Source of the DNA: Candidatus Sediminicultor tertius
GTDB taxonomy: Bacteria > Atribacterota > Phoenicimicrobiia > Phoenicimicrobiales > Phoenicimicrobiaceae
Direction: 5' to 3'
Assembly (NCBI GenBank): GCA_003527405.1
Contig: DPXH01000172.1
Span: 1-12,627, forward strand
DNA: 12,627 bases
A program made the translations under genes and the position numbers. The notes under the pieces are model-generated. The model had not been told where the DNA came from, ran no database searches, and worked only from the letters and a program-made list of their open reading frames with translations. Positions 7,464-12,627 of the stretch are shown here, one piece after another. How positions within the stretch are numbered: the first letter of the stretch is position 1; the number at the start of each line of letters is the position of its first letter.

Positions 7464-7489
7464 AAAAACGGGGCGGATTTATCCGCCCC
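7464..7489 (-). terminator. GC-rich hairpin with T run, probable rny terminator
   Basis: GGGGCGGAT (7470-7478) and ATCCGCCCC (7481-7489) form a perfect 9-base stem with TT between. Read on the minus strand the stem is followed by G and then TTTTT (7464-7468), the layout of a Rho-independent terminator. It lies about 410 bases past the rny stop, so it is distant. It might equally be a dispersed GGGGCGGAT-type palindrome that happens to have this shape. Confidence 0.5.
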
Positions 7490-7528
7490 CTATATTTAAA
7501 ATCGTAATTTTGACTTATGCACTTATTA

Positions 7529-7569
7529 GACAGGCGGGCCTGTCCTCGTGAAAACGGGGAACGCCTGTC
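7529..7569. repeat. Nested palindrome GACAGGCG...CGCCTGTC
   Basis: GACAGGCG (7529-7536) pairs with CGCCTGTC (7562-7569), or alternatively GACAGGC (7529-7535) pairs locally with GCCTGTC (7538-7544). Inside lies the hairpin CCTCGT-GAAA-ACGGGG (7544-7559). These alternative pairings could make a branched or switching structure if transcribed. Confidence 0.6.
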
Positions 7570-7596
7570 CTACGTAGTTACTAGAAATTACCTCGT

Positions 7597-7661
7597 CGCT
7601 TCGCTCCCTCGCGCAATGACAGAAACAATAATAATTTATTAGTTATCGTTCGCAATGACAG
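7597..7661. repeat. Two GCAATGACAG repeat copies
   Basis: CGCAATGACAGA occurs at 7612-7623 and again in the same orientation at 7651-7662. The first is preceded by GC-rich CGTCGCTTCGCTCCCTCGCG. Read on the minus strand it begins TGTCATTGCG and runs into GAGCGAAGCGACG, which resembles a family of dispersed repeats I recall from other bacterial genomes. The second copy is shorter. Confidence 0.55.
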
Positions 7662-7722
7662 AGAGAAAATTGCTCAAATAACAAAAAAGAAAGTTCTTTT
7701 ACAATTACATTTCTGTTTTTCA

Positions 7723-7771
7723 TTCTGCCCTTTATTTTCTGTCTTCTAACTTCTGTCTTCTGCCTTTTATT
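7723..7771. repeat. Heptanucleotide array, consensus TTCTGYC
   Basis: Seven successive 7-base units run from 7723 to 7771. Four match TTCTGCC or TTCTGTC exactly, one is TTCTAAC and two are diverged (CTTTATT, TTTTATT). The period is kept without slips across 49 bases. Confidence 0.7.
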
Positions 7772-7777
7772 CTCTTA

Positions 7778-7834
7778 ACGAGATACGATTCACAAGACTT
7801 GTCCCCGTGAAAACGGGGATACGAGATACTAATT
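7778..7834. repeat. ACGAGAT heptamers on both sides of a GAAA hairpin
   Basis: Units in register are ACGAGAT (7778-7784), ACGATTC (7785-7791) and ACAAGAC (7792-7798). After the hairpin CCCCGT-GAAA-ACGGGG (7803-7818) come ACGAGAT (7821-7827) and ACTAATT (7828-7834). The 9-mer ACGAGATAC therefore flanks the hairpin as a direct repeat. Confidence 0.5.
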
Positions 7835-7861
7835 TTGCCCTACGCTCTGCGCTAATTTAAA

Positions 7862-7896
7862 ACTAACGACTATTCACTATTCACTAACGACTAATA
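7862..7896. repeat. Heptanucleotide array, consensus ACTANNN
   Basis: Five in-register 7-base units: ACTAACG at 7862-7868 and 7883-7889, ACTATTC at 7869-7875 and 7876-7882, and ACTAATA at 7890-7896. The first four bases never change. The array ends 4 bases from the rny stop codon. Confidence 0.75.
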
Positions 7897-7900
7897 CAGT

Positions 7901-9433
7901 TTATTTCGCATATTCAACTGAGCGGGTTTCTCTAATAACCATTACTTTAATTTGACCGGGATAATCTATATTTTTTTCTACTTTTTTCGAAATATCCCTT
8001 GATATCTTTTTTGCTGTATAATCATCTATTTCTTCCGGATTTACGATTATCCGTATTTCTCTACCAGCCTGTATAGCAAATGCTCTTTCCACTCCTTCAA
8101 ATGAATTAGCAATTTCTTCCAAATTTTCAAGTCTTTTTATATAAGTTTCCAGCATCTCACGTCGAGCACCGGGACGGGAAGCGGATATGGCATCAGCAGC
8201 TTGTACTAAAACAGCTTCAATTGTTTTGGGTTCCACATCACAATGGTGAGCAGCAATAGCATTAATTACTTCAAGACTTTCACCATTTTTTTTGGCAATC
8301 TCAGAACCAATTATAGCATGAGCCCCTTCTATTTCATGGTCAACAGCTTTCCCGATATCGTGAAGGAGTCCCGCTCTTTTGGCTAGTTGCGAATTTACAC
8401 CTATTTCTGAAGCCATAATTTCTGAAAGATAAGCAACCTCTATCGAATGCTGTAGAACATTCTGTCCGTAGCTTGTACGATATTTTAATTTTCCCAATAA
8501 ATTAATTAGTTTGGGATTTATATTTTTTATATTCGTATCAAATACTACCTGCTCTCCTTCTTCTTGAATCTTACTGTTAACTATTACTTTAGCTTTTTCT
8601 ATTATTTCTTCAATTCTTGCTGGTTGTATGCGGCCATCGGTGATCAGCTTTTCTAAAGACAGTCGCGCTATTTCTCTTCGTATGGGATCAAACCCCGAGA
8701 TAATTACTGCTTCCGGGGTATCATCTACAATTAAATCAACTCCGGTTAACATTTCAAATGTTCTGATATTTCTACCTTCTCTTCCGATTATTCTTCCTTT
8801 CATGTCTTCATTAGGTAAAGGTACAAAAGATGTCGTCGTTTCTACGGTATGGTCAGCAGAATATCTTTGAATCGCTAACGATATTATTTGTCTGGATTTT
8901 TTGTCAGCTTCAACTTTTGCTTGGTCTTCAATCTCTTTAATCATCTTACCGGTTTCATGAGTAAGTTCTTTTTCCAAATTACTTAAAAGTTCTTTCTTTG
9001 CTTCCTCAACACTCATATTTGAGATCTTTATCAATTCGTTTTTTTGTTCTTTATATAAATTATTGGTTTTTTGAATGTTATTTTCGAGTTCTTTTTCTTT
9101 ATAATTTAATAATTTTTCTCTTTTTTCAAGTGATTCTATTTTCTGAACCAAGCTATTGCTTCTGCTAATTAAGCTGTTCTCGAGCCTTTGCATTTCGATC
9201 CGTTTTTGTTTGATTTCCATCTCAACATCTTTCTTGATATTGTAAGCCTCTTCTTTTGCTTGCAACTCTGTTTCTTTTTTGATGGAATTAGCTTCTCTTT
9301 CAGCATTTTCGATAATATTTTTAGCGCTTATTTCGGCTGATGATATTTTTGCTTTGGCAATATACTTAGCGAGGAAATAACCTATTATTAAACCAATAAA
9401 AATGTTTAGAGTAATAATATAGTAAATTTTAAT
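7901..9433 (-). CDS. rny: Ribonuclease Y (membrane-anchored endoribonuclease), probable ATT start
   Basis: RNase Y is a membrane-anchored endoribonuclease that initiates mRNA decay in many bacteria. Read from ATT at 9433 the protein has 510 residues, close to the 520 of Bacillus. It has a membrane segment (about residues 3-22), an acidic/basic coiled coil (about 30-190), the KH motif GRIIGREGRNIR (213-224), the HD catalytic pair His358-Asp359 (LLHDIGKAVDHE) and the typical end VIRETRSVEYAK. The first standard start codon in frame is TTG at 9265, which would remove the membrane anchor and part of the coiled coil. The upstream codons match RNase Y (GLIIGYFLAK) back to a stop at 9440-9442. AGGAGG (9443-9448) sits 9 bases before the ATT, the only well-placed start, so I use it. 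A sequencing error replacing ATG cannot be excluded. It follows recX after a repeat-rich spacer and probably has its own promoter. Confidence 0.95.
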   Translation of the reverse strand: MKIYYIITLNIFIGLIIGYFLAKYIAKAKISSAEISAKNIIENAEREANSIKKETELQAKEEAYNIKKDVEMEIKQKRIEMQRLENSLISRSNSLVQKIESLEKREKLLNYKEKELENNIQKTNNLYKEQKNELIKISNMSVEEAKKELLSNLEKELTHETGKMIKEIEDQAKVEADKKSRQIISLAIQRYSADHTVETTTSFVPLPNEDMKGRIIGREGRNIRTFEMLTGVDLIVDDTPEAVIISGFDPIRREIARLSLEKLITDGRIQPARIEEIIEKAKVIVNSKIQEEGEQVVFDTNIKNINPKLINLLGKLKYRTSYGQNVLQHSIEVAYLSEIMASEIGVNSQLAKRAGLLHDIGKAVDHEIEGAHAIIGSEIAKKNGESLEVINAIAAHHCDVEPKTIEAVLVQAADAISASRPGARREMLETYIKRLENLEEIANSFEGVERAFAIQAGREIRIIVNPEEIDDYTAKKISRDISKKVEKNIDYPGQIKVMVIRETRSVEYAK

Positions 9434-9440
9434 ATTACTT

Positions 9441-9448
9441 CACCTCCT
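9441..9448 (-). promoter_or_regulatory. Strong Shine-Dalgarno that decides the rny start
   Basis: AGGAGGTG on the minus strand is the strongest ribosome binding site in the window. The only in-frame candidate at a normal distance is the ATT at 9431-9433, 9 bases from AGGAGG. This is the main reason for choosing an unusual start over the TTG 168 bases downstream. Confidence 0.75.
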
Positions 9449-9654
9449 AATATTCAATTTACAAGGTACATAAGATATACTTTAATTTAAATTACATTTT
9501 AACATAATTAAGTATGTATTTACATAGAATTAGAAACCGTAATAGTTATATAAGAGATTGTAAAAATTTGAAATATTTACTTAAAATATTTTAACCTGTA
9601 TAGCTTTAAAAGTCAATGACTAAGATAGTTCCTAAGATAGTATCGAGTATATAG

Positions 9655-9689
9655 TATAGCGTAGAGCGTACAGCGTTTAGCGTATAGTA
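9655..9689. repeat. Heptanucleotide array, consensus TWNAGCG
   Basis: Five in-register 7-base units. The first four all end in AGCG (9655-9682) and differ only at their second and third bases; the fifth is TATAGTA (9683-9689). The last two units contain the 12-mer TTTAGCGTATAG, also present at 4745-4756 beside the activase operon. Confidence 0.7.
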
Positions 9690-9699
9690 GAAAGAATAC

Positions 9700-9727
9700 A
9701 GTGACAAGTAATGAGTAATGAGTAACA
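9700..9727. repeat. Heptanucleotide array, consensus AGTAATG
   Basis: Four in-register units: AGTGACA (9700-9706), AGTAATG twice (9707-9720) and AGTAACA (9721-9727). Its first 16 bases are nearly the reverse complement of 9760-9775, so it could pair with the next array. Confidence 0.7.
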
Positions 9728-9758
9728 AGATTAAATTTCAGAAATTATAAAAACAGGT

Positions 9759-9793
9759 GCTTATTACTCGTCACTTATTACTTATTACTTATT
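9759..9793. repeat. Heptanucleotide array, consensus ACTTATT, overlapping the recX stop
   Basis: Five in-register units: GCTTATT (9759-9765), ACTCGTC (9766-9772) and three exact ACTTATT (9773-9793). The last units cover the recX stop codon (9785-9787) and its final codons, so the array has reached into the gene. It is the inverted form of the array at 9700-9727. Confidence 0.7.
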
Positions 9794-10420
9794 TTCATTG
9801 TTTAGCTCATCGTAAATTATTTTTGAAACTTGCCCCGAAAAACCTCTTCTTAATAAAAAATTATATATTTTTTTGGGATCTATCCTGATATTTTTTATTT
9901 CGGATGACACAATCTTTTCTTTTATAAGATTTCGGGCTAAGATTAATTCATCAATTTCTTTATAGGTTTTGTTTATTACTTTTTGGATGATATCCTGTTT
10001 AATCCCTTTTGTTCTTAATTCCTGATTTAATTTATATCTTCCGATAGGTTTATTTTGTAACCGAAATTGCGCCCACATCTCGGCAAAAAGTTCATCGTTA
10101 ATATAATTATTATCCTCTAACCAAAAAATAAGATTAGTAATAATGTTTTCGGGATATCCTTTGTTCTTTAGCTTTCTGGATATTTCGTATCTGCTATAAA
10201 TTCTCCGGGATAGAAGTCTTAAGAGATACTCCTTACCTTTAATAATTTTATCTTCGAAAATGATTTTTTCTATCTCTTGCTCAGATAATTCTTTATCCAC
10301 GTAGATATCTAATAATTTAATTATATTTTCATTCGCTTTGTATCTGACCTTATTATCTACGCAAATAACTACTTGACTAATATCTTTCTTATCATAATTT
10401 ATGGAAGTAATTTTATTTAT
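9785..10420 (-). CDS. recX: Regulatory protein RecX, probable ATA start overlapping recA
   Basis: RecX binds RecA filaments and modulates their activity. From ATA at 10420 the product has 211 residues. The first standard start, GTG at 10300, would begin at residue 41 and lose a clearly RecX-like N-terminus (KITSIN, then VVICVDN, comparable with the ITKI...YTDN region of Bacillus RecX). The rest is typical: LLSRRIYSRYEISRKLKNKG, then W-LEDNNYINDELFAE and helical repeats ending in LLRRGFSG. Upstream of residue 1 the frame is blocked at 10448-10450. ATA (10418-10420) overlaps the recA stop as ATAA, the same geometry as an ATGA overlap, and AGAGG (10431-10435) lies 10 bases before it. An alternative is ATT at 10411. 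ATA is a very rare start, so a base error or a frameshift remains possible. The gene's last codons lie in a heptamer array. Confidence 0.88.
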   Translation of the reverse strand: MNKITSINYDKKDISQVVICVDNKVRYKANENIIKLLDIYVDKELSEQEIEKIIFEDKIIKGKEYLLRLLSRRIYSRYEISRKLKNKGYPENIITNLIFWLEDNNYINDELFAEMWAQFRLQNKPIGRYKLNQELRTKGIKQDIIQKVINKTYKEIDELILARNLIKEKIVSSEIKNIRIDPKKIYNFLLRRGFSGQVSKIIYDELNNENK

Positions 10421-11460
10421 TTTTTTGGATCCTCTTTGCTTATTTTTTTATCAATTCCAGCGGTTATCAATATCTTATTTTCTATCTCTTCTGCAATGTC
10501 AGGATGTTCTTGCAGATATGTTTTACAGTTTTCACGTCCCTGGCCAAATTTTATATCATTATAAGATATCCAAACTCCTGATTTTTGTAATATATTATAT
10601 CTAATACCGAGATCTATAATATCTCCTTCTTTGGATATTCCTTTACCAAAAATTATATCGAACATTGTTTCTTTGAAGGGAGGAGCCAATTTATTTTTTA
10701 CTACTTTCACCTTAGCAGTTATTCCGATATCATTTTCATCTTTTTTAATGGTTGCTTTTCTTCTGATGTCCATTCTAATGGTAGAATAAAACTTGAGCGC
10801 CCTGCCGCCGGGAGTAGTTTCAGGATTACCAAAAAAGATGCCAATCTTTTCTCTAATTTGATTTACAAATACAGTTGTAGTTCTTGATTTACTAATAATA
10901 GCTGTAAGCTTCCTTAGGGCTTGAGACATTAATCTTGCTTGTAATCCCATATAGGAATCTCCCATATTGCCTTCTATTTCTGCTTTAGGTACCAGAGCAG
11001 CAACCGAATCAATCACAATAACATCAACTGCGTTACTTCTAACCAAAGATTCAGCTATTTCTAAAGCCTGTTCGCCGGTATCGGGTTGGGATATAATTAA
11101 TTCATCTGTATTAACCCCAATATTTTTAGCGTAATTTGGGTCCAAAGCATGTTCGGCATCAATAAAAGCAGCTATACCATTATTTTTTTGAGCTTCAGCT
11201 ATAATATGTAAAGCGAGCGTAGTCTTCCCGGAAGATTCAGGACCAAAAATCTCTATTACTCTTCCTCTCGGGACTCCACCTATTCCCAGAGCGATATCTA
11301 AGCTCAATGAACCGGTGGAAATAGTGTTACTTCCTGAAATCTTGGGGCGGTCCCCTAATTTCATTATAGAACCTTTTCCGAATCTTTGTTCAATGTTCTG
11401 CATGGCTACATTTAATGCTTTTTCTCTTCCCGGGTTATTTTGTTGCGTTTTTTCAGTCAT
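10417..11460 (-). CDS. recA: Recombinase RecA
   Basis: RecA forms ATP-dependent filaments on single-stranded DNA for homologous recombination and repair. All landmarks are present in the 347 residues: Walker A GPESSGKTT (73-81), EHALDP after AAFIDA, Walker B VDVIVIDSVAAL (about 145-156), the L1 loop GNMGDSYMGLQARLMSQALR, and L2 with VNQIREK and GNPETTPGGRALKF. The C-terminal tail is short and ends in a Lys-rich sequence. ATG at 11460 is preceded by AAGGAG at 12 bases, a long spacing; an in-frame ATT lies closer, three codons upstream, but the ATG is the normal choice. I saw no recognisable LexA/DinR box in the 61-base gap upstream, and the gene is probably read from a promoter ahead of the DUF4416 gene or further up. 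recX overlaps its stop codon. Confidence 0.98.
   Translation of the reverse strand: MTEKTQQNNPGREKALNVAMQNIEQRFGKGSIMKLGDRPKISGSNTISTGSLSLDIALGIGGVPRGRVIEIFGPESSGKTTLALHIIAEAQKNNGIAAFIDAEHALDPNYAKNIGVNTDELIISQPDTGEQALEIAESLVRSNAVDVIVIDSVAALVPKAEIEGNMGDSYMGLQARLMSQALRKLTAIISKSRTTTVFVNQIREKIGIFFGNPETTPGGRALKFYSTIRMDIRRKATIKKDENDIGITAKVKVVKNKLAPPFKETMFDIIFGKGISKEGDIIDLGIRYNILQKSGVWISYNDIKFGQGRENCKTYLQEHPDIAEEIENKILITAGIDKKISKEDPKK
10431..10435 (-). promoter_or_regulatory. Shine-Dalgarno AGAGG for recX inside recA
   Basis: AGAGG in the last codons of recA is 10 bases from the ATA at 10418-10420 and 19 from the ATT at 10409-10411. It favours the ATA that overlaps the recA stop. Confidence 0.4.
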
Positions 11461-11521
11461 TTTTTTAATATACTCCTTTATATTTATCTTTTATAAATGT
11501 TTTATTAATATTTTTGATTTC

Positions 11522-12094
11522 CTATTGTTTTAACAGAGGGAATTTGGCCGTTAGGCTATATATAGGTCCTTGCGGGGTTAATTTACTTTCCATAAGGTCA
11601 ATACTACCAACCTCTTGAGTAAAATTTTTTACCTCAATTCTTTTTAATATTTGAATGAAATTAGTCTTATCTCTAATATATTTTACCCTTCCGATAGTTA
11701 TATGGCCGTAAAAATCCTTATTTTCCCGGGGGAAACCTTGATTGGACAAATTATTTTCTATGGAATTATATAACTCTTTTAATTCGTTTATGCCCTCTTT
11801 AATTCCTACCCATATTATTCGGGGCATCTGGTAAGTGGGAAATGTTCCAATATTAGAAGATAATTTTATAATGAATGGACTATGTTGACTGGTAATTTCT
11901 TTTAATATTGTTTTTATTAATTCCGTTTGGTCTAACGATAGGTACCCCAAAAATTTCATAGTAAGGTGTAAGTTATTTTTTTCTACCCATTTTATTTTAG
12001 CATCAGTAACATTTAGGTTGGTTTGAATAGAAGTTAAATATTCTTTTATTTCCGGATTTAAATTAACGGCAATAAATGATCTTAATTTTTCCAA
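11522..12094 (-). CDS. thpR: RNA 2',3'-cyclic phosphodiesterase ThpR (LigT-like 2H family)
   Basis: A 190-residue 2H phosphoesterase. Both catalytic HxT motifs are present at the expected distance: His43-Leu-Thr45 (LHLTMKFLG) and His131-Ile-Thr133 (HITIGRV). The N-terminus LRSFIAVNL and the PRIIWVGI segment are typical of ThpR. Family members hydrolyse 2',3'-cyclic phosphate RNA ends; the physiological substrate in this organism is unknown. TTG at 12094 is the start by homology. Its ribosome site is poor (GGGAG about 14 bases away), so initiation may be weak or coupled. It sits 61 bases before recA, the common thpR-recA arrangement. Confidence 0.92.
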   Translation of the reverse strand: MEKLRSFIAVNLNPEIKEYLTSIQTNLNVTDAKIKWVEKNNLHLTMKFLGYLSLDQTELIKTILKEITSQHSPFIIKLSSNIGTFPTYQMPRIIWVGIKEGINELKELYNSIENNLSNQGFPRENKDFYGHITIGRVKYIRDKTNFIQILKRIEVKNFTQEVGSIDLMESKLTPQGPIYSLTAKFPLLKQ

Positions 12095-12141
12095 ACTTCT
12101 GCAATTAACTCCCTATTGTTTTATTTATATTTTATTTAAGT

Positions 12142-12627
12142 TCACTGTGTAGGAATTTCCTTTCTTAGCTGTAATTTGTATTTTTGCCTAACTGAATTTA
12201 AAAAATTTATATATTCATCGGTTTTATAATTAGGATAGGTATACTCACAAGGAACAAATGATTTATTTATAAATCGAAGAGTAATTTCAGCATATATCCC
12301 GTGATTAAGGTAAATTCTGGATGGCCCATTTTTAGTACTGGCCAATATATATTTATTTAGGGTAATATACCCTGGGTCAAGGTTTATTCTTCTTTTATGA
12401 TGAGTTAGGTTTTTCGTGATATTTTTGTCTATATTCTTATTTTCCAATTTATTGGTGATTATTTTAATTTCTGCGAGTTCATCTTGTCTAACCAGAGTGG
12501 AAAAGGAAAATAGCTTCTGTATTAGTTTTTTACCGAATTCATTTTCGTAATAATCTGTAAAATCAAAAGGCTGGATGTTGCTCTCGATATCAACTTCTCC
12601 AAACCTTTTTATTAATTCCTCTTTATA
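12142..12627 (-). CDS. DUF4416 family protein, 5' end outside the window
   Basis: The frame is open from the stop at 12142 through the window edge, giving 161 visible residues. The first TTG in frame (12447) is not the start: codons before it read as clear DUF4416 sequence (KRFGEVDIES, PFDFTDYYENEFGK, DELAEIKIITNKLE). The visible part continues with RRINLDPGY, ILASTKNGPSRIYLNHGIYA and EITLRF, which I recognise as the conserved core of this family. The function is unknown. Family proteins are about 170-190 residues, so only a short N-terminal piece should be missing. It is 47 bases upstream of thpR and likely in the same operon. No membrane segments are seen. Confidence 0.85.
   Translation of the reverse strand, partial: YKEELIKRFGEVDIESNIQPFDFTDYYENEFGKKLIQKLFSFSTLVRQDELAEIKIITNKLENKNIDKNITKNLTHHKRRINLDPGYITLNKYILASTKNGPSRIYLNHGIYAEITLRFINKSFVPCEYTYPNYKTDEYINFLNSVRQKYKLQLRKEIPTQ

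Larger units (their letters stand above)
7104..7900. other. Repeat-filled spacer between rny and miaB
   Basis: About 800 bases without a credible gene. From left to right it holds the miaB leader hairpins, five same-orientation copies of AATGACAG at the ends of larger degenerate units (7238-7661), a terminator-like GC-rich hairpin (7464-7489), nested GACAGGCG palindromes (7529-7569), hairpins with the loop GAAA (7353-7370, 7544-7559, 7803-7818), and heptamer arrays (7723-7771, 7778-7798, 7862-7896). The local base composition swings between GC-rich palindromes and AT-rich filler, unlike the flanking genes. Confidence 0.7.
9434..9784. other. Spacer between recX and rny with heptamer arrays
   Basis: About 350 bases without a gene. 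The part next to recX (9655-9784) consists of three heptamer arrays; the part next to rny is plain AT-rich DNA with the rny ribosome binding site. On the minus strand TAAAAT (9496-9501) lies 17 bases from TGTAAA (9519-9524), a weak sigma-70-like pair matching only three of six -35 positions, so I do not call it as a promoter. Confidence 0.55.

Noticed and set aside
7340..7830. CRISPR array suggested by repeated hairpins
   Set aside because: The repeats differ in length and sequence, spacing is irregular (from about 40 to over 200 bases), and no cas genes are present.
9263..9265. TTG as the rny start
   Set aside because: It would remove the membrane anchor and 56 residues that match RNase Y, and it lacks a ribosome site comparable to the AGGAGGTG at 9441-9448.
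9496..9524. Promoter for rny (TAAAAT with TGTAAA at 17 bases)
   Set aside because: The -35 matches only three of six positions and such pairs arise often by chance in DNA this AT-rich.
10298..10300. GTG as the recX start
   Set aside because: Forty upstream codons in the same frame encode the normal RecX N-terminus.
11461..11521. LexA/SOS operator upstream of recA
   Set aside because: No sequence resembling CGAAC-N4-GTTCG or a comparable palindrome was found in this gap.
12445..12447. TTG as the start of the rightmost gene
   Set aside because: The upstream codons to the window edge are conserved DUF4416 sequence, so the gene is cut by the window end.

Overview
The window is AT-rich (roughly one third G+C by eye) and every gene I can support is read from the minus strand, so transcription runs from high to low coordinates. 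The content suggests an anaerobic bacterium with a Firmicutes-like information-processing core: thpR-recA-recX, then rny (RNase Y), then miaB-miaA, then a pair of genes for an oxygen-sensitive 2-hydroxyacyl-CoA dehydratase-type redox ATPase. Low G+C, a DUF4416 gene beside thpR and the large activase/dehydratase-like proteins would suit a deep-branching anaerobe such as Atribacterota or a clostridium. That placement is inference and cannot be settled from this window.

Layout in transcription order: (1) 12627-9785, a tightly spaced operon of a DUF4416 gene (start outside the window), thpR, recA and recX. (2) 9784-9434, a spacer with heptanucleotide repeat arrays. (3) 9433-7901, rny. (4) 7900-7104, a spacer of about 800 bases filled with short palindromes, GGAATGACAG-type repeats and further heptamer arrays, and no credible gene. 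(5) 7103-4813, miaB and miaA with a 4-base ATGA overlap, for tRNA A37 modification. (6) 4812-4510, a spacer with an imperfect inverted repeat. (7) 4509-167, an overlapping gene pair: a tandem-domain ASKHA activase, then a large protein with DUF2229/HgdB-like modules. (8) 166-1, a short AT-rich tail with a palindrome.

Two starts needed re-reading. RNase Y has a perfect AGGAGG site but no ATG, GTG or TTG ahead of its membrane anchor; the best start is ATT at 9433. RecX homology runs about 40 residues upstream of the first standard start codon, up to an ATA that overlaps the recA stop as ATAA. At the right edge, DUF4416 homology continues through the window end, so that gene is 5'-truncated and does not begin at the internal TTG.

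The candidates for something under-described are: the two-gene redox ATPase, whose first protein appears to be a covalently fused activator dimer with all four predicted [4Fe-4S] ligands plus an extra C-terminal Cys group; and the intergenic repeats, several unrelated sequence families sharing a strict 7-base period and lying against gene 3' ends, which resemble in form the STRR repeats described in filamentous cyanobacteria.
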